Shown here piece by piece: positions 42,731 through 51,265 of a DNA stretch of 51,671 nucleotides. Within the stretch, counting starts at the first letter, position 1, and the number at the start of each line of letters is the position of its first letter. The notes beneath the pieces are model-generated. The model did no database searches, had not been told where the DNA came from, and saw only the letters and a list, made by a program, of their open reading frames with translations. This DNA is from Chitinophagales bacterium (lineage in GTDB: Bacteria; Bacteroidota; Bacteroidia; Chitinophagales; Chitinophagaceae), in the NCBI GenBank assembly GCA_030832085.1, contig JAURJU010000109.1, positions 1-51,671 on the forward strand, written 5' to 3'. A program made the translations under genes and the position numbers.

Positions 42731-44557
42731 CTACTTTGTATCCATAACAGTTCTGGCAATCTCAGCCAATAAATTTTTTCCTTCATTGATAACATCTACA
42801 GCAGATCGCCTGTCCAGTGTTTTGGTGTTAATGGTGTTCATGAAATTATTCAATTCTCCTATCGCAGCAGCGGCTTTCCTTGATGGATTTTCTGCCAGTT
42901 CTTTTCGCAATATTCTTATTTTTTCATAGTCCTGAATGCCTTCCCTGAGTCTTTCAAACCGCACTGAACTTTGGGCGTTTGGATAAACAAAATAAGTATC
43001 TCCACTGGGCCATCGGATGAACCGGGAATCCAGCAAAGGGTTTTCTGGCCAGCTGTTGTAGGCCCAACGCAGGAATCCATCAAATCCCATGGCTGAAGCA
43101 AACCAGCCCTCATAGCAGGATTCAGCAGGAGGGGAGAACGTAAAATTATTGGGCTTTGGTATTCCGCAGGCCACATAATAGGTTGTTTTTAAGCCAGAGC
43201 GTTTTCTGGCACGCAAAACATCTCCTGCAAGGGTATCAATATGTCTCCAGTTGGAACTGAAATCATAAATGGCCGGATTGATTTTCCCATAATAGAAGCC
43301 AGCCATGGAAATTTTCAGTTCAGGTGCTGCCTTCTTCAAAAAACCGAACATTTTTTCCATTTCTTCCTCTTCCCGTTCATCAAGTGCAATGGCTGCTTTG
43401 TTCAACCAGCCCTTGGCTTTGAGGTGGGCTTTGAAATCACGCAAGAAGTTTTCCCAAATGTCCTCATATGCTTTTGTTCCTGGTACTGATTCAATGGTGA
43501 TGGTTTTGGAAGACTTTTCGTCATACCACGAAAATTTATTGCCAACAGGAACCATTGAATAGCAATTGATTTGATCTTTTATCCCTGATTCCATGGCGAG
43601 GTTGACATAGAGATCAAATACCGAATAGTCGTAGGTCCAGGTTCCATCCGCCTTTTTGATCCACTTGATCATGGAGCCATATGGATCATAGGTCTGACCA
43701 GCCCAAGGATCATCAATCAGCGTTGTGGTGATGCATTTCTGACCTGCCTGGGCAAGCATGGTTAAAAGCGGTTTCAACAGATTGATGTGTTCGCGTGACC
43801 ATAAGTTTACCCTGTTGAATCTTGCAACAGCATATGGATTCTGCCAAAGATCGAGATGGAAGGACCATGCTGAAGGCGCCGGGAGAGACTTGTTCATTAC
43901 TTCCAATGTTATTGGATGGTTTACCGTGCCAGACGTCGATTCAACTGAAATGGTTCCCTTGTAAACCCCGGGGGCCGCCTGTGGAGGTATTTCAACAGCA
44001 ATCCATACAGGTTTTGTTTCTTGGCCATTGATGCCAAACTTGTTGGCTTTTTTGAGTAGGTCAGGACTCGTATTTGTAGGAGACTTTTTCAAATCCCTGG
44101 CACCGCATCCGCCAGTAAATTCATTGCTCAAAACATAATTGACGATGGATATGGAGGTGATTCCCTTATCGAGTTGATGATTACTGTTGCGAAACGGACT
44201 TGCCCTCACAATCACCTCATCTTTGTTTTCAGCAGACCAAACAAGCAAGAGGCAATTGACCCTTTCTCCTTTCCAGCCATGAAGATTGACGGAAGCAGAA
44301 ATTTTTCCCGACGGAGGAAGACTTTTTTCGTAGGCAATATCAGTGGACCCAAACCCAGTGTGAACGCCAGGTTTGAGGGTCTTCCAGGGCGAGATCTCAT
44401 CTGCAGAAGGGTTGACAGGATTAGGTTGATGATTCCAATCCTTGATCAAATTAAAAGAGATGCCAGAGGCTGATAAGAAAATCAGAATGCCTGAAGTGAT
44501 TTTTTTCAATAAAGCGACTTTCCTCTTTTTCATCAATGCTTTTATGTGCCGATACAT
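42731..44557 (-). CDS. GH123-like glycosidase (DUF4091-type)
   Basis: A 608-residue secreted protein. Order: signal/anchor (about 15-36), beta-sandwich (about 65-225; EIPPQAAPGVYKGTISVES), then a TIM barrel beginning WSFHLDLWQNPYAVAR. The adjacent acidic pair D393-E394 (IALDEREEEE) matches the Asp-Glu used in substrate-assisted hydrolysis by GH123 beta-N-acetylgalactosaminidases. The late GFDGFLRWAYNSWPENPL and RFERLREGIQDYE are typical of the family. Met1 (44557) or Met9 (44533) may be the start. It is the first gene of the nine-gene run, about 117 bp downstream of the - strand copy of the shared 30-bp element. A hexosaminidase activity is the best guess, not proven. Confidence 0.85.
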   Translation of the reverse strand: MYRHIKALMKKRKVALLKKITSGILIFLSASGISFNLIKDWNHQPNPVNPSADEISPWKTLKPGVHTGFGSTDIAYEKSLPPSGKISASVNLHGWKGERVNCLLLVWSAENKDEVIVRASPFRNSNHQLDKGITSISIVNYVLSNEFTGGCGARDLKKSPTNTSPDLLKKANKFGINGQETKPVWIAVEIPPQAAPGVYKGTISVESTSGTVNHPITLEVMNKSLPAPSAWSFHLDLWQNPYAVARFNRVNLWSREHINLLKPLLTMLAQAGQKCITTTLIDDPWAGQTYDPYGSMIKWIKKADGTWTYDYSVFDLYVNLAMESGIKDQINCYSMVPVGNKFSWYDEKSSKTITIESVPGTKAYEDIWENFLRDFKAHLKAKGWLNKAAIALDEREEEEMEKMFGFLKKAAPELKISMAGFYYGKINPAIYDFSSNWRHIDTLAGDVLRARKRSGLKTTYYVACGIPKPNNFTFSPPAESCYEGWFASAMGFDGFLRWAYNSWPENPLLDSRFIRWPSGDTYFVYPNAQSSVRFERLREGIQDYEKIRILRKELAENPSRKAAAAIGELNNFMNTINTKTLDRRSAVDVINEGKNLLAEIARTVMDTK

Positions 44558-44674
44558 TTACAATCTAAGGCTGTGGTATATCCGAGACAACTGGTGCCCG
44601 CCTCCAGAGCGATGAAGCAGATTAAACACTGCTGCTCACTTGAATTTATCATATGTTCCTTATAAATCCTACTG

Positions 44675-44704
44675 AACTGATAAAATCGGGTTAAAACTGG
44701 AGAA
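44675..44704 (-). promoter_or_regulatory. Shared 30-bp regulatory element, copy B (enzyme operon)
   Basis: On the - strand the site begins TTCTCCAGTTTTAACC and ends GATTTTATCAGTT. It differs from copy A (16621-16650) at two of 30 positions. The next 33 bp toward the GH123-like gene match the corresponding stretch before susC at 22 positions, without gaps. Both copies point toward their operons. It lies in the 205-bp divergent intergenic region and is also 58 bp upstream of the + strand esterase gene, so it could serve both directions. Confidence 0.75.
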
Positions 44705-44762
44705 GAATTGTTTACTCTTACTCTAATTTATTGGCTAAACTTACAGTCTGAAATCCAAAGCA

Positions 44763-46529
44763 ATGGTTACTCCTAAAGTTATCACCATTTTATTCTTTTT
44801 TTTACTGTTAGGATCTTTGTACTCTCAGGTTCGCCCCCACCATATTTTTGATAACAATATGGTATTGCAGCGTGATCAGCCTGTCAAAATATGGGGATGG
44901 TCCAATCCATCTGAGCAGATAAAAATTGAATTTGGGGGACAGGTTAAATCCACCAACGCAAACCAACAAGGGGAGTGGTTTACTTATCTTGATCCAATGA
45001 TTGCGAATGCCAAGCCACAGAACATGAAAGTTTCCGGGAAGGTAGATTCGGTGGTGTTTACAAATGTATTGGTTGGTGATATATGGGTCCTCGGCGGACA
45101 GAGCAATATGGAGATGGATTTATCAAGGATCTTTCATGGAGATGCTGAAGTTTTATCTGCCCACTACCCCAGTATTCGACTAATGACCATCCCCAGTTCT
45201 GCGGGTAAAATGCCAAAAAAGGATTTTGAAAGAATCAATGAATATGATAGCTGGAACGACAGGTACGATAAAAAAGGATACTGGTTTGCTTGCTCTCCTT
45301 CAACAGTTGCAACTTTCTCTGGATTGGGATATGTATTCGGGAGAAGAATACATATGGTCAGCCAGATACCCATTGGTTTAATCGATGCATCATTGGGAGG
45401 AACTACGGTAGAGGCCTGGCTAAGCCCCTCGACACTGAACAAGATGCCTGAAAACAAAGCCTTGGTAAAGCAATGGAATGATAAGGAGGCAGCATATGAT
45501 CCGGTTGAAGACCTTAAAACAAAAATCACCAATTGGGAGAAAAGAAGTTTGGTCCTGAAAAGCCAAGGACTGGAACCTGCTCCAAAACCGGTGGAGCCCT
45601 CGGTAAGGCCTTCACTAGACAGGAATTTTCCTGGATCTTCCTATACGGGAATGGTCGCCATCATTGGTGGGCTCAGTGTAAAAGGAGTTGTGTTTCACCA
45701 GGGCTATAACAATGCATTGGGCGATTCCAGGCCTGCATTGTATGCCGCAAATTTCAAAGCATTGATCCATGATTGGAGGGCCTTGTTCGGCAATAAAAAT
45801 TTACCCTTCGGTATCATGGAGTTGAGTGCCGGAGGAGAACCGCAAACCCTGGATAATTATGAGTTGAGAATGTTGGATCCTGCACCTTATATCCGTGAAG
45901 GACAGTTTAATGCTTTTCGGGATATATCCAATACAGGATTTGTTGCTGCTTACGACCAACAGGTAAACTGGTACCATCCTCAAAAAAAAGCGGAAGTTGG
46001 AGAGCGGATGGCCCGGTGGGCATTGTCAACCCAATATGGTTTTAAACTGGGATGGGAACCGGCAATCTGTAAGAGCATAGAAAGGCTTAAGGATCGAATC
46101 ATTGTAACCTTTAACAAGGAAGTGAAATCTTCTGATGACAGGCCTTTGGAAGGATTTTCAATTGCAGGACCTGATCAACATTTTTATCCTGCAAAGGCTG
46201 AATATGTAAAAACAGAAAACGAAAAGGGGCAAAAAGTCAATGATAAAAAAAGGGTTGTTGTATGGAATGATCTTGTTGTTGATCCGGTAGAGCTGCGTTA
46301 CGCCTGGGCCCGCAATCCATTGGCCAACCTTGTCAGCGATGGAGATAGAATCATTCCTGTACCACTTTTCAGAACAGACCATTGGGAGTATCCGGATGCA
46401 CCCTACCTGCCTGACGAAGTTGAAGCATTCAGGCAACAGCAGAAACTGTTGCAGCGCAAGGCAGAGGAAATGGCAAGAATAAGGATAATTAAAGAAGCAG
46501 AAAAACTGTTGCAAGAAAAGGGGAAATGA
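44763..46529 (+). CDS. Sialate O-acetylesterase-like carbohydrate esterase (SGNH fold)
   Basis: A 588-residue secreted esterase removing O-acetyl groups from sugars. Signal peptide about 5-22. The nucleophile is S114 in GGQSNMEMDL, and the catalytic His is H405 in WYHPQKKAEVGERMARW. Block LIDASLGGTTVEAWLSP is also typical. The block that usually reads QGESN is QGYNN here (FHQGYNNALG, about 311-320), a substitution worth noting. A Lys/Glu/Arg-rich helical tail ends the chain. Despite the family name, activity may be on other acetylated sugars. It diverges from the - strand operon and overlaps the next gene by ATGA. Confidence 0.88.
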   Translation: MVTPKVITILFFFLLLGSLYSQVRPHHIFDNNMVLQRDQPVKIWGWSNPSEQIKIEFGGQVKSTNANQQGEWFTYLDPMIANAKPQNMKVSGKVDSVVFTNVLVGDIWVLGGQSNMEMDLSRIFHGDAEVLSAHYPSIRLMTIPSSAGKMPKKDFERINEYDSWNDRYDKKGYWFACSPSTVATFSGLGYVFGRRIHMVSQIPIGLIDASLGGTTVEAWLSPSTLNKMPENKALVKQWNDKEAAYDPVEDLKTKITNWEKRSLVLKSQGLEPAPKPVEPSVRPSLDRNFPGSSYTGMVAIIGGLSVKGVVFHQGYNNALGDSRPALYAANFKALIHDWRALFGNKNLPFGIMELSAGGEPQTLDNYELRMLDPAPYIREGQFNAFRDISNTGFVAAYDQQVNWYHPQKKAEVGERMARWALSTQYGFKLGWEPAICKSIERLKDRIIVTFNKEVKSSDDRPLEGFSIAGPDQHFYPAKAEYVKTENEKGQKVNDKKRVVVWNDLVVDPVELRYAWARNPLANLVSDGDRIIPVPLFRTDHWEYPDAPYLPDEVEAFRQQQKLLQRKAEEMARIRIIKEAEKLLQEKGK

Positions 46530-48274
46530 AGCTGCATAAGCAGGCCGTCAATCACAATCAATACAACCCAACATTTAAAATCGAACGAATGACATTCTTT
46601 AAATCTTTACTCAGGCAAAGCATTTTCATGGAGATGAAATACGGTAACATGTATGTTTTTTTCATGTTGATTGCCTCACTCGTTTCTGCGCAGGATTCCA
46701 CCAATAAGTCGCTGAGAAAGGGGAATATCGGCGGGTACATGATCACGCGCCTTGAGAAGGTTGATCAATCATTCAATGCAGGCTACTCCATGTACGCAGC
46801 GGCATGGCCTTTGGTGAAAGAATATCCGGGAAGAAGTTTTCAATCAGGGCTGTTCGGCACCTGGATGCATCCTGAACATGACGGCCCTCTGCCGGTGGAA
46901 AAACTATACACGGATATTGAAGGAGGACTCGGCTGGTGGCGCGATACAGAGTTTGCTACCGCAACGCCAAAATTCATCATGGGAGGAGTGCAGCTGAACT
47001 TTGCAGGATGGGCCAATGGCCCTGGTGCCGGAAGGGGAAGGGACTGGAGCAAATCCAAAGGTAAATATGGAGTTGCACAACTGAGTCCATGGTTGTTATG
47101 GCCTCCGGACGGGCTGAACCTTCGGCAAGGCACCTCTGGAGAGTGGTTTGGAAGTGGCTACCTCCCTTTACCGCTCACGGAGCCACAATTGACTACCGCG
47201 GGTAAAGCTGTGCCCACCGGTAATCAGTGCTGGACCTTGTTTCTCAATACCGGAAATTTCAAAGGACCGGTTGCATTCTTTACCCCCTATTTCTGGAGTG
47301 AAGCGTCTGTTGACAATCCAGTCCTGAGTGGATTGTTTCTGGATACCCGTCCATCAAAGGCCAACAAACCTTTTCAAATGGAAACGCAACATATACATTC
47401 CTTCGAAGCCACTGATACCAAAGGGCAGACATTTGCCCGTATGGCTCCGACACAATACCCTGTTGGGCCTGATGGCAATTCGGAGTTGCTGCATCGTTTG
47501 ATGGTGTACAACAAGGACGCACTTTGGGATGATGTAGACGCATGGTTCAAGGGCGGGAAACCTGCCAGTGGAAAAATTGATACCAGCGGAGCCCACATGC
47601 AAAAATTTGAGAAGGGTGTCAGGTCAAACTGGAAATTTTATGGTGATCATATTCCGAAGGAAAAACGCGCCTTGACGAATGTTACTTCTTATATGGATGC
47701 AAATGTTACTGATGCTGCTACCTTAAAAGTACGCTGGGAAGGTGAATTGATCAGTAGAAGAAAAACAGGAAATGGTGCTGTCGTAACACTTCCTGAATAT
47801 TATAAATTGCTTAAATCAGGTAACGATACAATAGGTTCCTGGGTTGCGGTGGCAGCTACGGAAGTGCCGGCTGAAACTGGTCTTCACGGGGTGAGTTTTG
47901 GAAGGGCCGAAGACGACAGAACTTCGCTTGTCTATACTACGCCGAAAGAGGATACCAGTTGCTGGAAAACACCTGGTCCTGCAGCAGGGCCCTTCAAAGT
48001 GAAATTGGGAGATGGCAGCACGGTGACCTATTATTGGTATAGGTTCGCTGACCAACCCGCCTTGCTCAATGCCAGTCTCAGCAGCAAGGAGCGTGAAGAA
48101 ATGCAACGACGTGCGGAATTGTTGCACCGGTTTTGGACAAAAGAACGCGAATACCTTCCCCCGCCAATGTCGGGAAAACTTGCATATTTGGACCCTGCCT
48201 TGATCGTCAAGCCTCCCAAAGGAATGGAGATCGGGTATGTGCCTATTGTTACGCAACAAGGGTTGGAAAAATAA
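46526..48274 (+). CDS. Secreted protein of unknown family, coupled to the esterase gene
   Basis: A product of up to 582 residues; no family is recognised. The frame begins at an ATGA overlap with the esterase stop (46526-46529), but the real start may be an internal ATG near 46628-46649. Those give a signal peptide (MYVFFMLIASLVSAQ) at the N-terminus. The mature chain is rich in Trp, Gly and Pro (GLGWWRDTEFATATPKF, NFAGWANGPGAGRGRDW, LSPWLLWPPDGLN), looks like a beta-rich secreted protein, and ends with KPPKGMEIGYVPIVTQQG. The location in an island of secreted enzymes suggests a glycan-active or binding role. By eye its base composition looks richer in G and C than its neighbours. Confidence 0.75.
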   Translation: MKLHKQAVNHNQYNPTFKIERMTFFKSLLRQSIFMEMKYGNMYVFFMLIASLVSAQDSTNKSLRKGNIGGYMITRLEKVDQSFNAGYSMYAAAWPLVKEYPGRSFQSGLFGTWMHPEHDGPLPVEKLYTDIEGGLGWWRDTEFATATPKFIMGGVQLNFAGWANGPGAGRGRDWSKSKGKYGVAQLSPWLLWPPDGLNLRQGTSGEWFGSGYLPLPLTEPQLTTAGKAVPTGNQCWTLFLNTGNFKGPVAFFTPYFWSEASVDNPVLSGLFLDTRPSKANKPFQMETQHIHSFEATDTKGQTFARMAPTQYPVGPDGNSELLHRLMVYNKDALWDDVDAWFKGGKPASGKIDTSGAHMQKFEKGVRSNWKFYGDHIPKEKRALTNVTSYMDANVTDAATLKVRWEGELISRRKTGNGAVVTLPEYYKLLKSGNDTIGSWVAVAATEVPAETGLHGVSFGRAEDDRTSLVYTTPKEDTSCWKTPGPAAGPFKVKLGDGSTVTYYWYRFADQPALLNASLSSKEREEMQRRAELLHRFWTKEREYLPPPMSGKLAYLDPALIVKPPKGMEIGYVPIVTQQGLEK

Positions 48275-48344
48275 TTGCATCGATGCTGATATGATACAAA
48301 AAAATTACATCCATCATTTGAGCCCACCTATAAAGAGGTATTAG

Positions 48345-51074
48345 CTATTTCCCCAATTGATATATTGTATTTTGAATCTTTCCTGTTATTGGTTGTCCAT
48401 TCTTACCAGTGAGTTGATAATTTATTTCCATTACCCATGTTGGTTGTATACCAGGAATGGTGAGGAACAATTCTTTTCTGTCAGCACTTATGTCAACCTT
48501 GGTTACTGGAAGTGTTTTGGTATTGAAATGATCTGACCCGTATTTTCTGGTTCGCTTCAAATCCCATGTTTGAACCTGAAACGCGGAAGTATTTGTTACA
48601 TCCCGAAGGTTGAGTTCATGCGAGAACTTCAATCGAATGCCTTCTTGTTTGGCATTGATGCCAGTTGGGATGTTTGATTTCTCTCCCATATACCTGATCC
48701 GGTAAAACCCACCCAGTTCTGGTTGGCTGGATCCCCATGCAGACAAACCACAGGCATACAGCTGACCATCAGCAGGGTTGAATCTTCCCCGCATGACGCC
48801 GGTAGAAAAATTCGGAATCGGTAATTCAAAAAGTCCACCCTGGATCTGGTTGCCGATTTTTTCATGGGGCACAATAAAAACTTTCCCATATCCGTATGAA
48901 AAACTCAACAGACTTCCATTCAGTGGTCCCCATTTTTTACTATCTACCCACAGCAATTCTGATGGTGATCTGTCAATTTCCTTTTCAACCCATACCAATG
49001 GCTGTTCCATCCCTTTATCTGAGCTATCTTTTGAGGGATTGTATCCAAACATGTTCCCATAAAATTTATTTTCTGATGTAACCCAGTTGATTCTGTTCAT
49101 CGGGTTCCAGTGACCCTCCTGGTCGGTTACAAGAAAAGAACCATCAGGGTTGATGCACACGCCATTTGCGGCACGAAATCCATTTGCGATTATACTGGTT
49201 GTTTGCCCGTCTTTACTCACTTTTATCAGGGTGCCATGCTGTGGCACCAGAGCTCTCCTGGCATGCCTTGCACTTTTTGCGTAGTAAAAATTGCCTTCCT
49301 TGTCTGTTTGCAGACCCATGGCAAATTCATGGAAATGGTTGGTCACCTGGTGATCACTGTTGAAGCTTTCATAAAAATCAATCTCATCATCACCATTGAG
49401 ATCATGCAGTTTTACGAGCTGGTCTCTGCACGTCACAAATATTTGTTTGTCTACAACTTTAATCCCCAGGGGCTGAAACAATCCGGATCCAATTCGTTTC
49501 CATGATAAGGTACCCGTAGTTTTTAAAACACCTTCTACCAGCCATACATCGCCATCTGTTGAACAGATCACTGCTTTATTTTTGTCCTCAAGAAAATCAA
49601 TACCACTCAACCGCATCTGATTTTTCCAGGGGCTCTGATAAGGGAGTTCCATCCTGTCTACCTTGAATGCCCCTTTCTGCTCTCCTTTTGAAATGGAAGC
49701 CATTAATTGCTGTGGATATTGCGCTTCACCACCTTTTGTAAACGGCAATAAATTTTCGGGTTCCTTTGTTGATGTTGAAAGAAGTTTAAAATCCTTTACA
49801 TCCGGGTTAGCGATCAAGATTTTTACCTTGATGGATTTTGATGCTGGCACAGTAAGCACATAAAACCCTTTTTCCTTTTGTAGCGTAACATCTTTTCCCG
49901 CAATCGCAACACTGGCATTGGTCTTTGCTATTCTCATTTTTAAAATGCTGGCTGAATGAGAAATGTTCAGTGTTCTTGTAAAAATGGGTTGATCTTCAGT
50001 TCCTTCCAGTCCTAATTTTTCCAATATCATTGCATTGCCAACAGTATAAGAAATAATCACCTTGTCCTTGTAGTGATACAACCCCTTGTATTGTGTCCAG
50101 GAGCGCGGCAGTGGGCCGAATCTTCTTTTGTCTATTGCTTGAAACCTGTTGTCTTTAAAAGAACCATCTGTCGGATTTGCCCAACCTGGTTCCACTGGAG
50201 TAGAGAAATGAAGACTTCCAGCTATCCTTGGTGAAATGTTGTGCCTACCATTTAAAAGTATTGCTTCCCAATCGATAAATCCCTTGCCCGTCCATGCTCC
50301 TGCAATTCGCATCAGGTCATGGTCAAAAATCATCCATGCATTTCCTGCTGCAACCCCTCCAGCGCCTTCATCCACCCTTACTGCGATTCCCTTGTAGGCA
50401 AAGTTGGCATCAACCAGGTTTTCATCTTTTAATGGGGCTTGTCCTCTTGATATTTCTCGTGGTTTGGCATTTGAATCAGCCAATTCATAGGTATTGATCA
50501 GAAAATTGCCATAATCCATTTCTGCCCAAGGCTTGTATTCTTTGGGATTGGGCCCTTTGGTCTTGCCTGAGGGGATACTTGCCAAATAATCTGCATCAAT
50601 ATTGAAGAATTCTGACTTGTTTAATTTTAATACAAACTCCTCCCTGATAAAATTGATGACATCATACTTCTCTACGGGTGTTAAAGTTGGTTGGGCTGGC
50701 ATCCCACCATAACCCCTTGTCAGGGTTTGGTACATGGAGTAAGGATCTTTTCCTACCTTGAATTTATCTTTCCAAAATTTAAATGCAGTAGGTAGTGAGC
50801 CTTCCTGGCTGGGATTCCCATGACAGGATACACAAATCCTGTTGTATATTTTTTGCCCTTTTTTTAGGGATGCTTCCTGGTTTTTCTGCATGTCTGCTAT
50901 GATTCCCTTGTGGTCTATCTCTTTTTCATAGGAAGGCAGTTGTGCCTCTATGAGCGTAAAAGCAACCTTAGGGGCTTTGTATGCATTTTTAGGAGTGCAT
51001 GCAGCAAACAAAATCACGATGGAAATTGAAAATGCAACGATTGAGTGATTGACGCCAAGATATGTGTGGGGCAT
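48345..51074 (-). CDS. Multidomain cytochrome c / beta-propeller lipoprotein (DUF6797-like)
   Basis: A 909-residue lipoprotein with lipobox Cys C26 (LFAAC). A mono-heme cytochrome c domain (about 65-155) has C81-V-S-C84-H85 and a probable axial Met M125 (RGYGGMPAQ). A central domain follows (about 165-400; WMIFDHDLMRIAGAWTGKGFIDWEAI), which I tentatively equate with DUF6797. A propeller-like segment (about 470-780) contains PLGIKVVDKQIFVTCRDQLVKLHDLNGDDEIDFYESF and a typical NGVCINPDGSFLVTDQEGHW. A C-terminal beta domain ends the chain. Such proteins are common in Planctomycetes, Verrucomicrobia and some Bacteroidota. They probably pass electrons from an oxidised sugar or other substrate, but the substrate is unknown. 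Divergent from the last sulfatase. Confidence 0.85.
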   Translation of the reverse strand: MPHTYLGVNHSIVAFSISIVILFAACTPKNAYKAPKVAFTLIEAQLPSYEKEIDHKGIIADMQKNQEASLKKGQKIYNRICVSCHGNPSQEGSLPTAFKFWKDKFKVGKDPYSMYQTLTRGYGGMPAQPTLTPVEKYDVINFIREEFVLKLNKSEFFNIDADYLASIPSGKTKGPNPKEYKPWAEMDYGNFLINTYELADSNAKPREISRGQAPLKDENLVDANFAYKGIAVRVDEGAGGVAAGNAWMIFDHDLMRIAGAWTGKGFIDWEAILLNGRHNISPRIAGSLHFSTPVEPGWANPTDGSFKDNRFQAIDKRRFGPLPRSWTQYKGLYHYKDKVIISYTVGNAMILEKLGLEGTEDQPIFTRTLNISHSASILKMRIAKTNASVAIAGKDVTLQKEKGFYVLTVPASKSIKVKILIANPDVKDFKLLSTSTKEPENLLPFTKGGEAQYPQQLMASISKGEQKGAFKVDRMELPYQSPWKNQMRLSGIDFLEDKNKAVICSTDGDVWLVEGVLKTTGTLSWKRIGSGLFQPLGIKVVDKQIFVTCRDQLVKLHDLNGDDEIDFYESFNSDHQVTNHFHEFAMGLQTDKEGNFYYAKSARHARRALVPQHGTLIKVSKDGQTTSIIANGFRAANGVCINPDGSFLVTDQEGHWNPMNRINWVTSENKFYGNMFGYNPSKDSSDKGMEQPLVWVEKEIDRSPSELLWVDSKKWGPLNGSLLSFSYGYGKVFIVPHEKIGNQIQGGLFELPIPNFSTGVMRGRFNPADGQLYACGLSAWGSSQPELGGFYRIRYMGEKSNIPTGINAKQEGIRLKFSHELNLRDVTNTSAFQVQTWDLKRTRKYGSDHFNTKTLPVTKVDISADRKELFLTIPGIQPTWVMEINYQLTGKNGQPITGKIQNTIYQLGK

Positions 51075-51265
51075 ATTTTAATTTTTATAATTTTATTACA
51101 CGCAAAAAGTATGCATTTTTTACCCAGCGTTAATCGCTGTAGATTCCCCGAAAATAAAATTTCAGTTGATTTGATTTGAAATAAGGTAAATGCAGCTAAA
51201 AATTAGGTAATTATCGTGTTTTCTTGGTATTTAATTTTTAATAGCTTGGCTTAATTTCATTTTCA
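51075..51265. other. Divergent intergenic region between the cytochrome and sulfatase genes
   Basis: This 191-bp AT-rich stretch must hold promoters for both directions. ATTTCA and TGAAAT form a 6-bp-arm inverted repeat around 51160-51182, enclosing a TTGAT-type tandem. I do not find the 30-bp element of the susC and GH123 promoters here, so this pair may be controlled separately. Confidence 0.4.

Noticed and set aside
44763-46529. A sialic-acid utilisation pathway, suggested by the sialate-O-acetylesterase name
   Set aside because: No sialidase, NanA lyase, epimerase or sialic-acid transporter is visible; the esterase family also acts on other acetylated sugars.
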